Numbered from the stretch's first letter, positions 1 through 7,701 are shown. The stretch: 64,000 nucleotides of DNA from Desulfofundulus kuznetsovii DSM 6115 (GCF_000214705.1 NC_015573.1:1511001-1575000), one strand, 5' to 3'. A program made the numbers and translations. The notes: generated from the letters alone by a model not told the origin.

Positions 1-184
1 ATTTTTCGCCTTTATTGGGGCCTACCTTTACCGGCCTGGTGGCTTCAGGCATATAGTCCGGATGGTAGGAGCGCAAAAGATTTTCTTTCTCTTCCGGCTT
101 TAGACGGGGGAAAGTTTCCTTTAAACGCCGTTCCCTGGTTTGTTCCACGAGTTTAATAGCTTCCAGCATTTCCTGAGTATACAT
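1..184 (-). CDS. FAD-binding succinate dehydrogenase/fumarate reductase-like flavoprotein, N-terminal fragment
   Basis: The gene runs off the left edge; 61 codons are visible, starting MYTQEMLEAIKLVEQ with a GGAAGGTGA ribosome site 7 nt upstream. The charged N-terminal segment (ETFPRLKPEEKENLL, then VGPNKGEK) resembles the pre-FAD extension of flavoproteins annotated as fumarate reductase/succinate dehydrogenase in clostridia, but the FAD-binding glycine motif lies outside. It follows an iron-sulfur subunit and HdrB/HdrC by 14 nt, as expected for the flavin subunit of a thiol:fumarate-reductase-like complex. Identity rests mainly on context. Confidence 0.5.
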   Translation of the reverse strand, partial: MYTQEMLEAIKLVEQTRERRLKETFPRLKPEEKENLLRSYHPDYMPEATRPVKVGPNKGEK

Positions 185-198
185 ATTATTCACCTTCC

Positions 199-882
199 TT
201 AAGGTTCAATATCCCGGGCGTTGTATAGCTTTTGTAGTTCCTCTTTATCCATCTTCATCAGCCTGTCCAGTTCCTCATCAAACTTCCCGGCCTTGATTTC
301 TTCTACCCGTTTGGCCAGGTGTTGGGCCGGTGGGGCAATATGGCGGCCATAGAGCCGGCGAGCCAGAATGGCCACATTATATTGAACGATTTCAGCGGGA
401 CAGCGGGAAGCACAGAGACCGCACATAATACAATCGAAGGATAAATGGGCCACTTTTTCAATATCTCCCCGCTGGGCCGCGGCTATATAGTCCATTACCT
501 TTAATTCCTGGGGACAGATCCTGGTACACTGGTTGCAACCAAGGCAGCGGGTTGTTTCAGGATAGTACCGCAACAATGTGGCCAGGGTGGGAGTGAGTTC
601 TTCCAGGTTATAGGTGGCTTTATTGGCCGGGTAAAAGGGGATCTGGGTCAAATACATGTTGTCTTCCACCATGGTTTGACAGGCCAGGCCCACTTTTAGC
701 CTGAAATCTCCCGGTTTGCGGTAAACCGTACCACAGGCACCGCAAAAACCCCCCCGGCAGCCGCAGCCCCGGATAAAACGGTAGCCCGCGTATTCCATGG
801 CTTTCATAATCGTCAGGCCATAGGGCACCTTATAATGTTTACCCATAATGTATATGTTTACCATTTCTCTTTCTTCGGCCAT
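199..882 (-). CDS. Succinate dehydrogenase/fumarate reductase-type iron-sulfur subunit (2Fe-2S plus two 4Fe-4S)
   Basis: About 227 residues. The N-terminal half has a plant-type 2Fe-2S site (CGCRGGFCGACG, then a later AC before QTM). The C-terminal half has two CxxCxxCxxxCP motifs (CLGCNQCTRICP and CIMCGLCASRCP) for two 4Fe-4S clusters. This is the SdhB/FrdB/TfrB domain order, so it should wire a flavin to a thiol- or quinone-active partner. The ATG at 882 is chosen because GGAGG lies 8 nt upstream; a TTG at 900 would overlap that site. It sits 25 nt after HdrB, so the complex likely contains HdrB and HdrC as electron entry or exit. Substrate unproven. Confidence 0.8.
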   Translation of the reverse strand: MAEEREMVNIYIMGKHYKVPYGLTIMKAMEYAGYRFIRGCGCRGGFCGACGTVYRKPGDFRLKVGLACQTMVEDNMYLTQIPFYPANKATYNLEELTPTLATLLRYYPETTRCLGCNQCTRICPQELKVMDYIAAAQRGDIEKVAHLSFDCIMCGLCASRCPAEIVQYNVAILARRLYGRHIAPPAQHLAKRVEEIKAGKFDEELDRLMKMDKEELQKLYNARDIEP

Positions 883-907
883 AATTCTTTCCTCCTTCAA
901 GGCAGAT

Positions 908-1771
908 CTACGCTCCCACCAGTAAAGGTCTGGGATCTACATAGTGTTGATCCAGCCCAAGGCTTTCCTGGGGGAGTTCCAGAGCTAAACCCAAAAGCTG
1001 GGTAAAATACAAAACGGGGATTTTTTGAAAACCGGCGTTCTTCTGGAGGATTTTTTCCTGCGACCAGTCCAGGTTAAACTGGCAAAGGGGGCAACTGGTG
1101 ATGATTGCTTCCGCTCCCTTGGCAGTGGCAGAGTTCAGTATTTCCTCCACCTTTTGCATTACCAAATCGTTATCATACAGTATTTGATACGAACCACAGC
1201 AGGTTGTTTTATAGGAATATTCTACCACCTCCGCGCCTATGGCACTAACTAGCTCTTCCATGATGGTGGGGTTTTCCGGATCGTCGAAATTCATTTCCGA
1301 AGCCGGCCGGACAAGCATGCAACCATAATAACAGGCAACTTTAAGCCCCTTTAGGTTTCTTGTTGCCTTGTCCCTGATTGCATCAAGCCCAACATTTTCC
1401 TTACAGATTTGCAGCGGGTGGACGGGTTCAATTTCCCCGGCATAATTTTCTTCTAAATAATCATTTAGTTTTTTTCTGGCTTCAAGGTTGTTTTTTATGA
1501 CATAATTGACCCTTTTTAGTACGTGATAGCAGAAGGAGCAAACCGTAACGAGCTTGCCCCCCTCTTCTTTGGCCGCATTGGCTAAAATGCGTGCTGCCGC
1601 GACCATGCCGATGTAATTGTCCTGGGCCAGGGGAAATACCGTGCCGCAGCAGGTCCATTGGGGCAGTTCAGTTAATTCGATGCCTAAAGCGGCCAGGGAG
1701 CCCCGGGTAGAATCATCCAGACCCTTTGCTTTGCTGTGCAAGGTGCATCCTGGAAAGTATGGGATCCTCAT
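908..1771 (-). CDS. hdrB: Heterodisulfide reductase subunit B-like protein (two CCG domains)
   Basis: A 287-residue protein with the two cysteine-rich CCG signatures of HdrB: WTCCGTVFP near residue 41 with SFCYHVL, and TTCCGSYQ near 190 with SCPLCQFNL. In methanogen HdrB these bind the noncubane 4Fe-4S clusters that cleave a disulfide. Here it is cytoplasmic, with no membrane segment. The gene lies 14 nt after hdrC and directly before an FrdB-like subunit, matching a split version of TfrB of thiol:fumarate reductase. The physiological disulfide or thiol is unknown; CoM/CoB are not expected in this organism. Confidence 0.85.
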   Translation of the reverse strand: MRIPYFPGCTLHSKAKGLDDSTRGSLAALGIELTELPQWTCCGTVFPLAQDNYIGMVAAARILANAAKEEGGKLVTVCSFCYHVLKRVNYVIKNNLEARKKLNDYLEENYAGEIEPVHPLQICKENVGLDAIRDKATRNLKGLKVACYYGCMLVRPASEMNFDDPENPTIMEELVSAIGAEVVEYSYKTTCCGSYQILYDNDLVMQKVEEILNSATAKGAEAIITSCPLCQFNLDWSQEKILQKNAGFQKIPVLYFTQLLGLALELPQESLGLDQHYVDPRPLLVGA

Positions 1772-1785
1772 CCTTGTCCCCCCTT

Positions 1786-2187
1786 TTACGCGCTTAGCTT
1801 GCGAAAACCACTGGTTAAGGCCATCTGTGGAACTTCCGTGAGCAATTCTAACGGGATTTTTTCGGCAACCAGTACTTCCCTGCCCTGGCGCAGGTTAATT
1901 ACCCGCAGGGCTTCCATCAACCGGGCAATGTCTATGCCCCGGGGGCAGCGGGCGGTACAAATTAAACAAGTGCTGCACACCCAGATGGATTTTAAATTTA
2001 ATGCCTTTGTGTTTCCCAGTTGAATCATGCGCATGACCTGGCGCGGTGGAAAGTCCATAACCTCTCTACCCGTACAACTTGCGCTGCAGGTTCCACATTG
2101 CATGCAAAGATTGGCATTTTGCCCGCTTATTTCTTTGATACGCTCAATCAAATCCCGGCTTATTTTACTTGATAGATCCATAGCCAT
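1786..2187 (-). CDS. hdrC: Heterodisulfide reductase subunit C-like ferredoxin protein
   Basis: 133 residues with two 4Fe-4S motifs, CMQCGTCSASC near residue 28 and CSTCLICTARCP near 71, separated by the basic FPPRQVMRMIQLG segment typical of HdrC. It passes electrons to HdrB. First gene of the visible minus-strand operon; the ATG has GGAGTAAG 7 nt upstream. No membrane anchor, so the complex should be soluble. Confidence 0.85.
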   Translation of the reverse strand: MAMDLSSKISRDLIERIKEISGQNANLCMQCGTCSASCTGREVMDFPPRQVMRMIQLGNTKALNLKSIWVCSTCLICTARCPRGIDIARLMEALRVINLRQGREVLVAEKIPLELLTEVPQMALTSGFRKLSA

Positions 2188-2518
2188 TTTGCATCTTACT
2201 CCTTTAAAACAATTTCTTTATTTATCCCACCTTTACTGCTTCCTGGACCTTCCCCTTCCCTCCCACCCTTTCCGAGCAGCATCATTGCTGGGAATTGCAT
2301 CTTTCCTGTCCTGCTTCTCCTGGGGTTACTAGCAATTTCCTTGCTAGATGACCTGGAGCTTGTTCTGTGAGACTCCCGGGGATTAGTATAATTATTCTTG
2401 ATAATTACATTAATTCAGCATTATAGCTACAATTCCTGCCTAAAAATAAAAAAATTAAAATTATCAGCACCTTCTAACTTTTATAAATTAACAATAGTTA
2501 TTAGAAAAAGCTTCTGCA
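2188..2518. other. Intergenic region upstream of hdrC
   Basis: No gene seen. The half nearest the selenoprotein gene (about 2395-2515) is very AT-rich and holds a minus-strand TATAAT-like hexamer near 2420-2425 (plus-strand ATTATA), without a good -35. It probably carries the hdr promoter; no operator recognised. Confidence 0.4.
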
Positions 2519-2833
2519 TTATTCACTAACAGGAGCGATTCGTGGTACACCCAACCTGTCCAGGTAGTTCACCACTGGAACGGGCGCTAAACCGCCCTTG
2601 ACTGCTAGTATTCCATCAACCAGGACTACCGGCGATTCCTCAGGAGCCAAATTGCCGTCAAACCGGTAGGTCAACACCACGCCGCTACCATACAGTCGCT
2701 CCAGCACGCCCTCTAAAAACCGGTATTGAAAGGATAGATCGCGTTCACCAAACGCGCATCCTTCCGGTAATCAACCAGGGCGCCCTCCTTCGTTAGACGG
2801 AACATTGCCTAAAACTTCCACTCTAACAGGCAT
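2519..2833 (-). CDS. Candidate selenoprotein, thioredoxin-like, Sec at codon 21 (U-x4-C)
   Basis: Reading from ATG 2833, which has GGGAGGG 8 nt upstream, gives a 104-residue protein interrupted only by one TGA (2771-2773) at codon 21. The frame is continuous on both sides: MPVRVEVLGNVP before it, and after it LPEGCAFGE and a hydrophobic core ending VVLVDGILAVKGG. Reading the TGA as Sec gives U21-x4-C26, a plausible redox pair after a first beta strand. The later pattern (helix FLEGVLERLYG, strand VVLTYRF, strand PVVLVDG) resembles small thioredoxin-fold proteins such as YuzD; that fold is inference. Directly after the TGA is a strong SECIS-type hairpin, and selA, selB and selC are in this window. 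A simple gene finder would report only the 62 codons after an internal ATG. The alternative is a pseudogene with a nonsense mutation, but the hairpin argues against it. Confidence 0.75.
2719..2770 (-). promoter_or_regulatory. Bacterial SECIS element in the selenoprotein mRNA
   Basis: The mRNA right after UGA folds into three coaxial stems with perfect Watson-Crick pairing: ACCGG with CCGGU, AAGGAU with AUCCUU, and CGCGUU with AACGCG (17 bp), closed by a five-base loop UGGUG. A six-base 3' bulge and a small internal loop separate the stems. The loop begins 21 nt after UGA and carries GGU, as in the E. coli fdhF SECIS loop, where GGU is recognised by SelB. Position, length and loop G fit the known bSECIS rules. 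Confidence 0.8.
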
Positions 2834-2908
2834 CCAGTAGCCCTCCCTACTAATTTGGGGTGGTTAGGATTATGTATACGCCCAAGTTGTGTTTACCGTG
2901 GAAGGTGG

Positions 2909-3295
2909 TCAAATAGTGATGAATTCAAAAAACTGGACCAGTTGATCACCTTTGTTTAAGAGGAGTTCTTCTATCTGGGAGGGAGTTAGACTTCTGATTT
3001 CATACGGATTTTCTTTATCAGCCACACTGAACATGACCCTTTTAATCTTTCCTGATTCTATAGCTACCGTAATCACAATATTTTCCTGTTCATTAAAATC
3101 CATACTGAATTCAAACTCATCAAAATCTTCCGGTGGATCTGGCAAATAGGTGCAACTAATTCCAAGGCAATTTATCCTCTCTGTGTCTTTTAAATTTTCC
3201 GGGTTAATTTCTTTATCCATATATTTGCGAAATCGCTCCATAAGACTTTCCTGGTTCAAAAAACTTAACAATTCCTGATACACTGTACCATTCAT
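2909..3295 (-). CDS. Hypothetical acidic protein, 128 aa
   Basis: Starts MNGTVYQELL; upstream codons in the same frame run into transposon-end sequence, and GGAGAGG lies 10 nt before this ATG. The middle is acidic (PPEDFDEFEF) and alternates strands and charged helices. No membrane segment or signal peptide, and I do not recognise a family. It lies 75 nt upstream of the candidate selenoprotein on the same strand, so they may be co-transcribed. The IS607-like remnant abuts its 5' end and may have replaced its original promoter. Confidence 0.55.
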   Translation of the reverse strand: MNGTVYQELLSFLNQESLMERFRKYMDKEINPENLKDTERINCLGISCTYLPDPPEDFDEFEFSMDFNEQENIVITVAIESGKIKRVMFSVADKENPYEIRSLTPSQIEELLLNKGDQLVQFFEFITI

Positions 3296-3299
3296 TGTT

Positions 3300-3561
3300 A
3301 AGCGGCCTCTCCATGACCAGGCTTTCACTCCTTTCCGGATTGGATTTGCCCGCCCCTGGGAGCGGGCATGGCGACTGGGAGACCTCGGCCCCGGGAGTCC
3401 CACCCGAACGGGAGAACTGCGCGAAACAGGCACCTCCGGCTTGCATCTTCATCAATGTTGACTATTTCGCGGCCCCAGCACTCAAGTTTCTTGAGTGCCG
3501 AACGCTCCCCGCAACCTGTTAGGTACGGCCTACCGGTTTGTCCGATACCGGCTAAACGGGG
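3300..3561 (-). other. Structured 3' end of the IS607-like element, possible guide-RNA (omegaRNA) region
   Basis: No ORF of interest. Contains several inverted repeats: CACTCAAG/CTTGAGTG at 3479-3497, a GCCCG..CGGGC-type hairpin near 3349-3368, and GC-rich arms further right. In IS605/IS607 elements the region overlapping and following tnpB encodes the omegaRNA guide scaffold. Assignment is by position only. Confidence 0.35.
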
Positions 3562-4539
3562 TCACCTACTTGATAAAGCGAGCTGCATCAACTCGTGCCA
3601 GACGGAATAAAACGATTCCTGCTTAAAACGGGTCAACCCGTTGTGAATGGGAATCTTTCCTTCCAGCCGCTTGAAGAGTCGCTTCACCTTTCGGGTCATC
3701 CCTCTTCCTTCCCCAGGTAAGGAATCAACCTTCTGGTTCAGCTTCTCTTTGATGACTCGAATCTTTTGCTTCAACTCGCTGGTAATGCACTCTCTGAAGC
3801 CTATCGCACGCCGGGCAATAACCAGTGCAGCGGCGTGGTGGACAATTACCCCGTACCGATCCATGTACTTGTACTTAATGTTCGGATTGCCGCCCTTGGT
3901 TTCGTCTCCCCGGACGTACAGCCGATCCTGCCGGGCATTTCGCCATTCTTCTTTTGTGGCTCTGCCCCTGCAGACCCGCTTCCACAAAGAACGGCCGCCA
4001 AAAACTACCGTGGGTATGGTGCCGTTATTTTGATGGGTTTTCAGTTCATCCAGCTTCGTCTTCAGTCTTTTGACCCGCGCTTTGCGGCCGTGTACGGCGC
4101 GTTCGGCTTTCTCGATTTTTACCGGGTCGTTTGCTTCAACCGCTTTACCCAGGTCTTTTTCCGCCCAGCCGAGTTTCTTCCTGGCACGGGCCAGCTTTGT
4201 TTCCGTTTCCTCGATTTCCAGCGCCAGCAGTCCCCTCTGTGATTCAATAATGGCCTTTGCTTTCAATACGGCATCGTCACAAAAACGGGAGTTTATGCCA
4301 AATAGCTTCTGGCCTTCTCTTTTGAGCTCTTCACGGGAACGGCCTTCCTGCAGCCGGTTGAACGCCCAACGCTGGCATGAACAAAAAAGGCGCATCTCGG
4401 TGACCAGGGGGTCTTCGCCACCTCGACCCCAACGCAGGCTGCGCCGGGCAGGAAAACTTTCCGGAAACCACTCGCCGCATACGGTGTATTTTATACTTTC
4501 ATCCGGGTTAATTGTTGCCTTCTTTTTTGGCTTTTTCAT
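3562..4539 (-). pseudogene. tnpB: IS607-type TnpB, internally deleted (RuvC core missing)
   Basis: An uninterrupted 325-codon frame. The N-terminal two thirds have the usual basic coiled region and RDRLYVRGDETKGGNPN-like segment (reads QDRLYVRGDETKGGNPNIKY), then jump straight to YMDRYGVIVHHAAALVIARR and the C-terminal tail. Full-length relatives have between these points the RuvC Asp and Glu motifs and the four-Cys zinc finger; none is visible here. The protein is therefore about 100-180 residues short and cannot cleave DNA by the known mechanism. The deletion is in frame, which is unusual for simple decay. Overlaps tnpA by 32 nt as in intact elements. Confidence 0.7.
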
Positions 4540-5168
4540 CCCGCTCCACTCCCACTATCAGCTCCCGAAACCCCTGCCTAACCCTCCTGCCGCCCCTGGC
4601 GCCGTACAAACGGGCCGAAAAGGTCGTGACTATGGCCAAAAGGTCCCGGACCAGCTCGGAATTGACGTCCTCCGGCTCTTTTTCCGCGATGGCGATTATT
4701 TCTACGCCGCAGTACCTTAAATGCCGCTCGATATACTCATAACCAAACCGGGCCAGCCGGTCGGGATATTCGATGATGAGCTTCTTATACTCGCCCTGCT
4801 CGGCCAGCTTGAGCACGTTCGCTAAACCGCGGCGCTTCTGGTTCAGGCCGCTGGCCACGTCTGTGAACTCCGCCCTGATGGTAAAACCGTTTTCCCGGGC
4901 GTACTGCCGCAGCCGTTCGATCTGCCGGTCCAGGTTGCCCGCGTCGGCCTGCTTTTTTGTGGATACCCGGGCGTAAAGCACGACTGCTTCCTGCCCGTCA
5001 TTCAACTGACCGGACTGCAGGAGCCTGTTGAGTTCGTCCATAGAGTACCGGCGCTGGCCTCCAGGCAAACGAACGGGACAAGATTTTGCCGCGTTTTTCC
5101 CAGTTGCGCAGGCTGTTGGGATGAACGCCTAATTTTTTTGCCGCTTTGCTGATGGTTAATAGTTCCAT
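4508..5168 (-). pseudogene. tnpA: IS607-family serine recombinase TnpA, frameshifted
   Basis: The C-terminal 186 codons carry the resolvase catalytic domain: LYARVSTKKQ with the active Ser, then TDVASGLNQKRRGL and the recombinase helix with YPDRLARFG. The MerR-like DNA-binding N-terminus is encoded from ATG 5168 (MELLTISKAAKKLGV, then LRNWEKRGKI) but in another frame. One extra base near 5075-5083 separates it from RLPGGQRRYSMDEL. In intact IS607 TnpA these are one protein, so this copy is broken unless the ribosome slips. Confidence 0.75.
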
Positions 5169-5595
5169 AACTTCATGGTAACTATTTTGTTATGTTTTGT
5201 CAATATTTGTTGGTGGCAACTGCTACAAACCTCCTTAAAATCCTTAAAATACACTATCTTGTCGATTTTGTCTAATGTCCCGGAAAATGGTGTTTGCATT
5301 GTTTTTATTCTTTTCAAAGAAGATAAATCTTGCTTCCGGGCATTTATTACTAAACAAAATTTCCAGTGCTTAGTGAAGTTGCCGTATGTTGTTCAAGTTA
5401 TTATTGAAGGGGAAGTTTCTCCCTTCCCCTTCTCGCAGGCACATAGTCAGGGCTTGATGTTAAGCATACCCTTCAGTTTGTTTTCTGGCAATTTTCTGTT
5501 ATGCCGGACGCTACAACTGCCACAAAGTCAGGGAGGCTCTCTTCGTCGGGCCGGCGCTCCGGGAGTGCCGTGAAGACTTCCACCGCCCGCAACTA
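5169..5595. other. Non-coding or decayed DNA between transposase and HD-GYP relic
   Basis: No convincing gene. The segment next to tnpA is AT-rich and has a minus-strand TTGACA near 5200 that could have driven tnpA. The rest shows short open stretches on both strands without ribosome sites or recognisable motifs; part may be the eroded tail of the neighbouring pseudogene. Confidence 0.4.
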
Positions 5596-6120
5596 TTAGA
5601 CAGAGGGTATATTTCCCCGTTTCTTAAACCGTTCGGGTAGCGGAACTGTCCGGCCTTTCGTGGTGTTCTTTCACTATGCGTTACACCAGCTCCGGCACAT
5701 CGGGACGGTATTGACGCAAGTAGTACGCTCCCGCTACAGGGTATACGCTGGCGAGTTTGCGGTCCTCACCGTCCAGCCCTTTCTTTCCACTAGTGCCGAG
5801 GGGCACGTGATTTTCCCGCAGTCATGGAAGAATACCGCCTGGGTGAGCCATTCCAGCCCCTTTTTTTGCAGGTCCAGCACCCGGCCCACCGCTTCGGCGT
5901 ATACCGCCGTGGCGATGGCGTGATAATCCAGCATCTCGTGCCAGGCCAGCACCTGCACGGCCAGCCTGTTCGGCCCCTGGCGCTTCAACATCTCGGACAG
6001 CCATCCGGGCAGGCCCGGGCGATGGGGAATGAGTGCGTATATGTGCGAAACCCCCTTTCTTTTTACAGTTTCACAAACCTTTTCATTTTTTTGCAAAGCT
6101 CCGCAACAAATCTTTAACAA
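5596..6120 (-). pseudogene. HD-GYP-domain phosphodiesterase relic
   Basis: The first 128 codons include the HD signature AVFFHDCGKITCP after an upstream His-rich helix (WHEMLDYHAIATAVYAEAVG). After a frameshift near 5750 the next frame reads YPVAGAYYLRQYRPDVPELV, then TAA, then IVKEHHERPD, and a further shift gives LPERFKKRGNIP. Intact HD-GYP proteins have the same order: HDxGK, a HPxxGAxxL segment, HHExxDGxGYP and xGLxGxxIP. The family degrades cyclic di-GMP. At least two frame changes and one stop make this a pseudogene. Confidence 0.6.
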
Positions 6121-6128
6121 ACTCTTAA

Positions 6129-6157
6129 TTGACCCGCAACAAATGCCTGCTTAAATA
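6129..6157 (+). promoter_or_regulatory. Likely sigma-A promoter of the secreted repeat protein
   Basis: TTGACC, a 17-nt spacer, then TAAATA. Lies about 155 nt before the start codon, leaving a fairly long leader. No operator recognised. Confidence 0.4.
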
Positions 6158-6312
6158 AGTATCGAAGATGCCTGCCGCCGAAAAAATTCTTTCGAGGAGG
6201 TGGTTACAGAGGATTCCGGCCAAAACCACTTCCGGCCAAACCCGGAGGTAGAAAGCGTCTTCACTTTTAACCGGGCAGAAGAAGTACGAAATACCAGAGG
6301 AGGGAGTTCACG

Positions 6313-6918
6313 GTGAAAAGAAAAGTTGCCGTGATTATCGCTGTTGCCTTTGCTGCGGTTGCGCTTCTTTCGGGCGTCGCCCTGGCACAAACCACACAGA
6401 ATCAGTCCGGCGTACCCGCACCGTTCCAGGCCTTCCTGGAAAAATTGGCGGCCAACCTGGGTGTGGGCCAGGATACACTGAAAGAAGCCATCAAGCAAAC
6501 CGAGTTGCAAATGATTGACGAGGCCGTCCAGCAGGGAAAGATGACTTCCGACCAGGCGGCGAAGATCAAAGAAAGGCTGCAAAACGACCCGTGGGCTTTT
6601 GGACGTTTCTTTGGCCACCGAGGCGGTAGAGGCCCAGACATAGCGCTGCTGGCCCGGGCTCTGGGGATGAGTCAGGACGAATTAAAAGCCCAATTGGAAG
6701 AAGGGAAGAAAATCGACGACATCGCCAAGGAACAAGGCATAACCATGGACCAGTTGCGCGAGAAAATGCGGGAAGCCAAAATTCAGGCTATTCAACAGGC
6801 GGTGAAGGAAGGCAAGATTTCACAGGATGAAGCCGATAAATTGATCCAGCGGCTGCAAAATGCGCCGCAGGACAGAGGTTTCAGGCACTTTGGCCCGCCT
6901 GCCTCTGACGCGCAGTAA
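6313..6918 (+). CDS. Secreted helical-repeat protein (DUF2680-like)
   Basis: 201 residues, GTG start with GGAGGGAG 7 nt upstream. Residues 1-25 form a Sec signal peptide (MKRKVAV, hydrophobic core, cleavage after ALA). The mature protein holds two copies of a helical unit: LGVGQDTLKEAIKQ...IDEAVQQGKMTSDQAAKIKERLQN, then QGITMDQLREKM...IQQAVKEGKISQDEADKLIQRLQN. Between them is a shorter LGMSQDELKAQLEEGKKIDDIAKEQG unit. Such proteins are common in clostridia and lack a proven role; CpxP/Spy-like chaperone helices are a loose comparison. Single-gene transcription unit with its own promoter and terminator. Confidence 0.75.
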   Translation: MKRKVAVIIAVAFAAVALLSGVALAQTTQNQSGVPAPFQAFLEKLAANLGVGQDTLKEAIKQTELQMIDEAVQQGKMTSDQAAKIKERLQNDPWAFGRFFGHRGGRGPDIALLARALGMSQDELKAQLEEGKKIDDIAKEQGITMDQLREKMREAKIQAIQQAVKEGKISQDEADKLIQRLQNAPQDRGFRHFGPPASDAQ

Positions 6919-6952
6919 GTCGTCATTCCGGCACAACCCTGTTAGAATTTCG

Positions 6953-6983
6953 GCGGCCTGCCCCGGAGAAGGGGGCGGGCCGC
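6953..6983 (+). terminator. Rho-independent terminator
   Basis: GC-rich hairpin GCGGCCTGCCCC / GGGGCGGGCCGC (one wobble pair), short loop, then TCCGTTTT. Closes the secreted repeat protein gene. Confidence 0.6.
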
Positions 6984-7284
6984 TCCGTTTTCGTCCACCA
7001 ATAAAAAAAACCGGGTGCCCTTTTACGAGTACCCGGCTGTAACCCAAGTTTCCTGAGAACCCACTCCCGCTTTTTCTCCTGGTTTTCCTAACACCCAATG
7101 TTTCGTGTGTTCCTTTTGCCTTGTGGTGGCGGACGAAGCTTTCCAATGCTTTCTGGAATGACAGGTTTTCGGACGTGCCAGACTCCGCGCAAGACTATGT
7201 GCAAGATTCATTTCGGGATATTGTGTGGAGAAAAACAAAAGACTTCCAGGTCGCAAACCCTGAAAGCCTTGATTTTACTGGGTT

Positions 7285-7371
7285 TGGTGCGGCAGAAGGG
7301 ACTTGAACCCCCACGGGCGTACGCCCACAAGAACCTGAATCTTGCGCGTCTGCCAATTCCGCCACTGCCGC
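7285..7371 (-). tRNA. tRNA-Leu (CAG anticodon)
   Basis: Complete cloverleaf on the minus strand including encoded CCA: acceptor GCGGCAG/CTGCCGC, T-loop GGTTCAAGTCC, and a long variable arm (GTGGGCGTACGCCC) typical of leucine tRNA. The anticodon stem-loop CAAGA TTCAGGT TCTTG gives CAG, decoding CUG. Confidence 0.95.
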
Positions 7372-7423
7372 ACGTTTTGTTGACAAGTATTATTGTAACA
7401 TATTACGGGATACTTGACAAGGG

Positions 7424-7701
7424 GGTAGTTCTCTGAGTTATCCCCACTTTCCAACTACCCTGTTTTGGCTCCCGCTCGCTCCAGTGAGCCTCGCGGGCCA
7501 AACTAGTGCTCGGCTCAAAGCTCCGGCAGGCTTCCCGGCAAATTCGGCATCCTGCCTCAGTTGCCGGCCTCGGGCATCCATGCCCTGGGGCCTGCCTTCG
7601 CTTTTCGCCTCGCTAAGTTTGGCTAGCCGCTCGGCTCAAGTCGCTCGCTACCGAGCCAAAACAGGGGCTTAAAAAAACTGGGGATACTTCAGGGTAGTTC
7701 T
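7424..7701. mobile_element. MITE-like element, copy 1 (260 bp at 7433-7692) with 9-bp target duplication
   Basis: A non-coding 260-bp block repeated almost exactly 3 kb away. Its ends are imperfect inverted repeats: left CTGAGTTATCCCCA, right (complement) CTGAAGTATCCCCA. Just inside are a second inverted pair, GTTTTGGCTC...GAGCCAAAAC. It is bounded by a perfect 9-bp direct repeat GGTAGTTCT (7424-7432 and 7693-7701), the mark of transposase-mediated insertion. No transposase is encoded, so it must have moved in trans. Most of the interior is GC-rich and palindromic. Confidence 0.85.

Larger units (their letters stand above)
3300..5168 (-). mobile_element. Decayed IS607-family insertion sequence (tnpA frameshifted, tnpB deleted)
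   Basis: The element has serine-recombinase tnpA followed by overlapping tnpB on the minus strand and a structured 3' end. IS607 elements lack terminal inverted repeats and insert at short GG-type sites, so the ends cannot be fixed by eye; the right end is set near the start of the neighbouring hypothetical gene. Both coding sequences are damaged, so it should be immobile unless helped in trans. Confidence 0.7.

Noticed and set aside
5175-5573. 132-codon plus-strand frame
   Set aside because: No ribosome site, hydrophobic low-information start, and Arg/Gly/Pro-rich end over pseudogene DNA; not believable as a protein.
7484-7672. Open frame inside MITE copy 1 (and its twin at 10488-10751)
   Set aside because: It exists only because the element is GC-rich; both copies lie within the inverted-repeat unit, without ribosome sites or family motifs.
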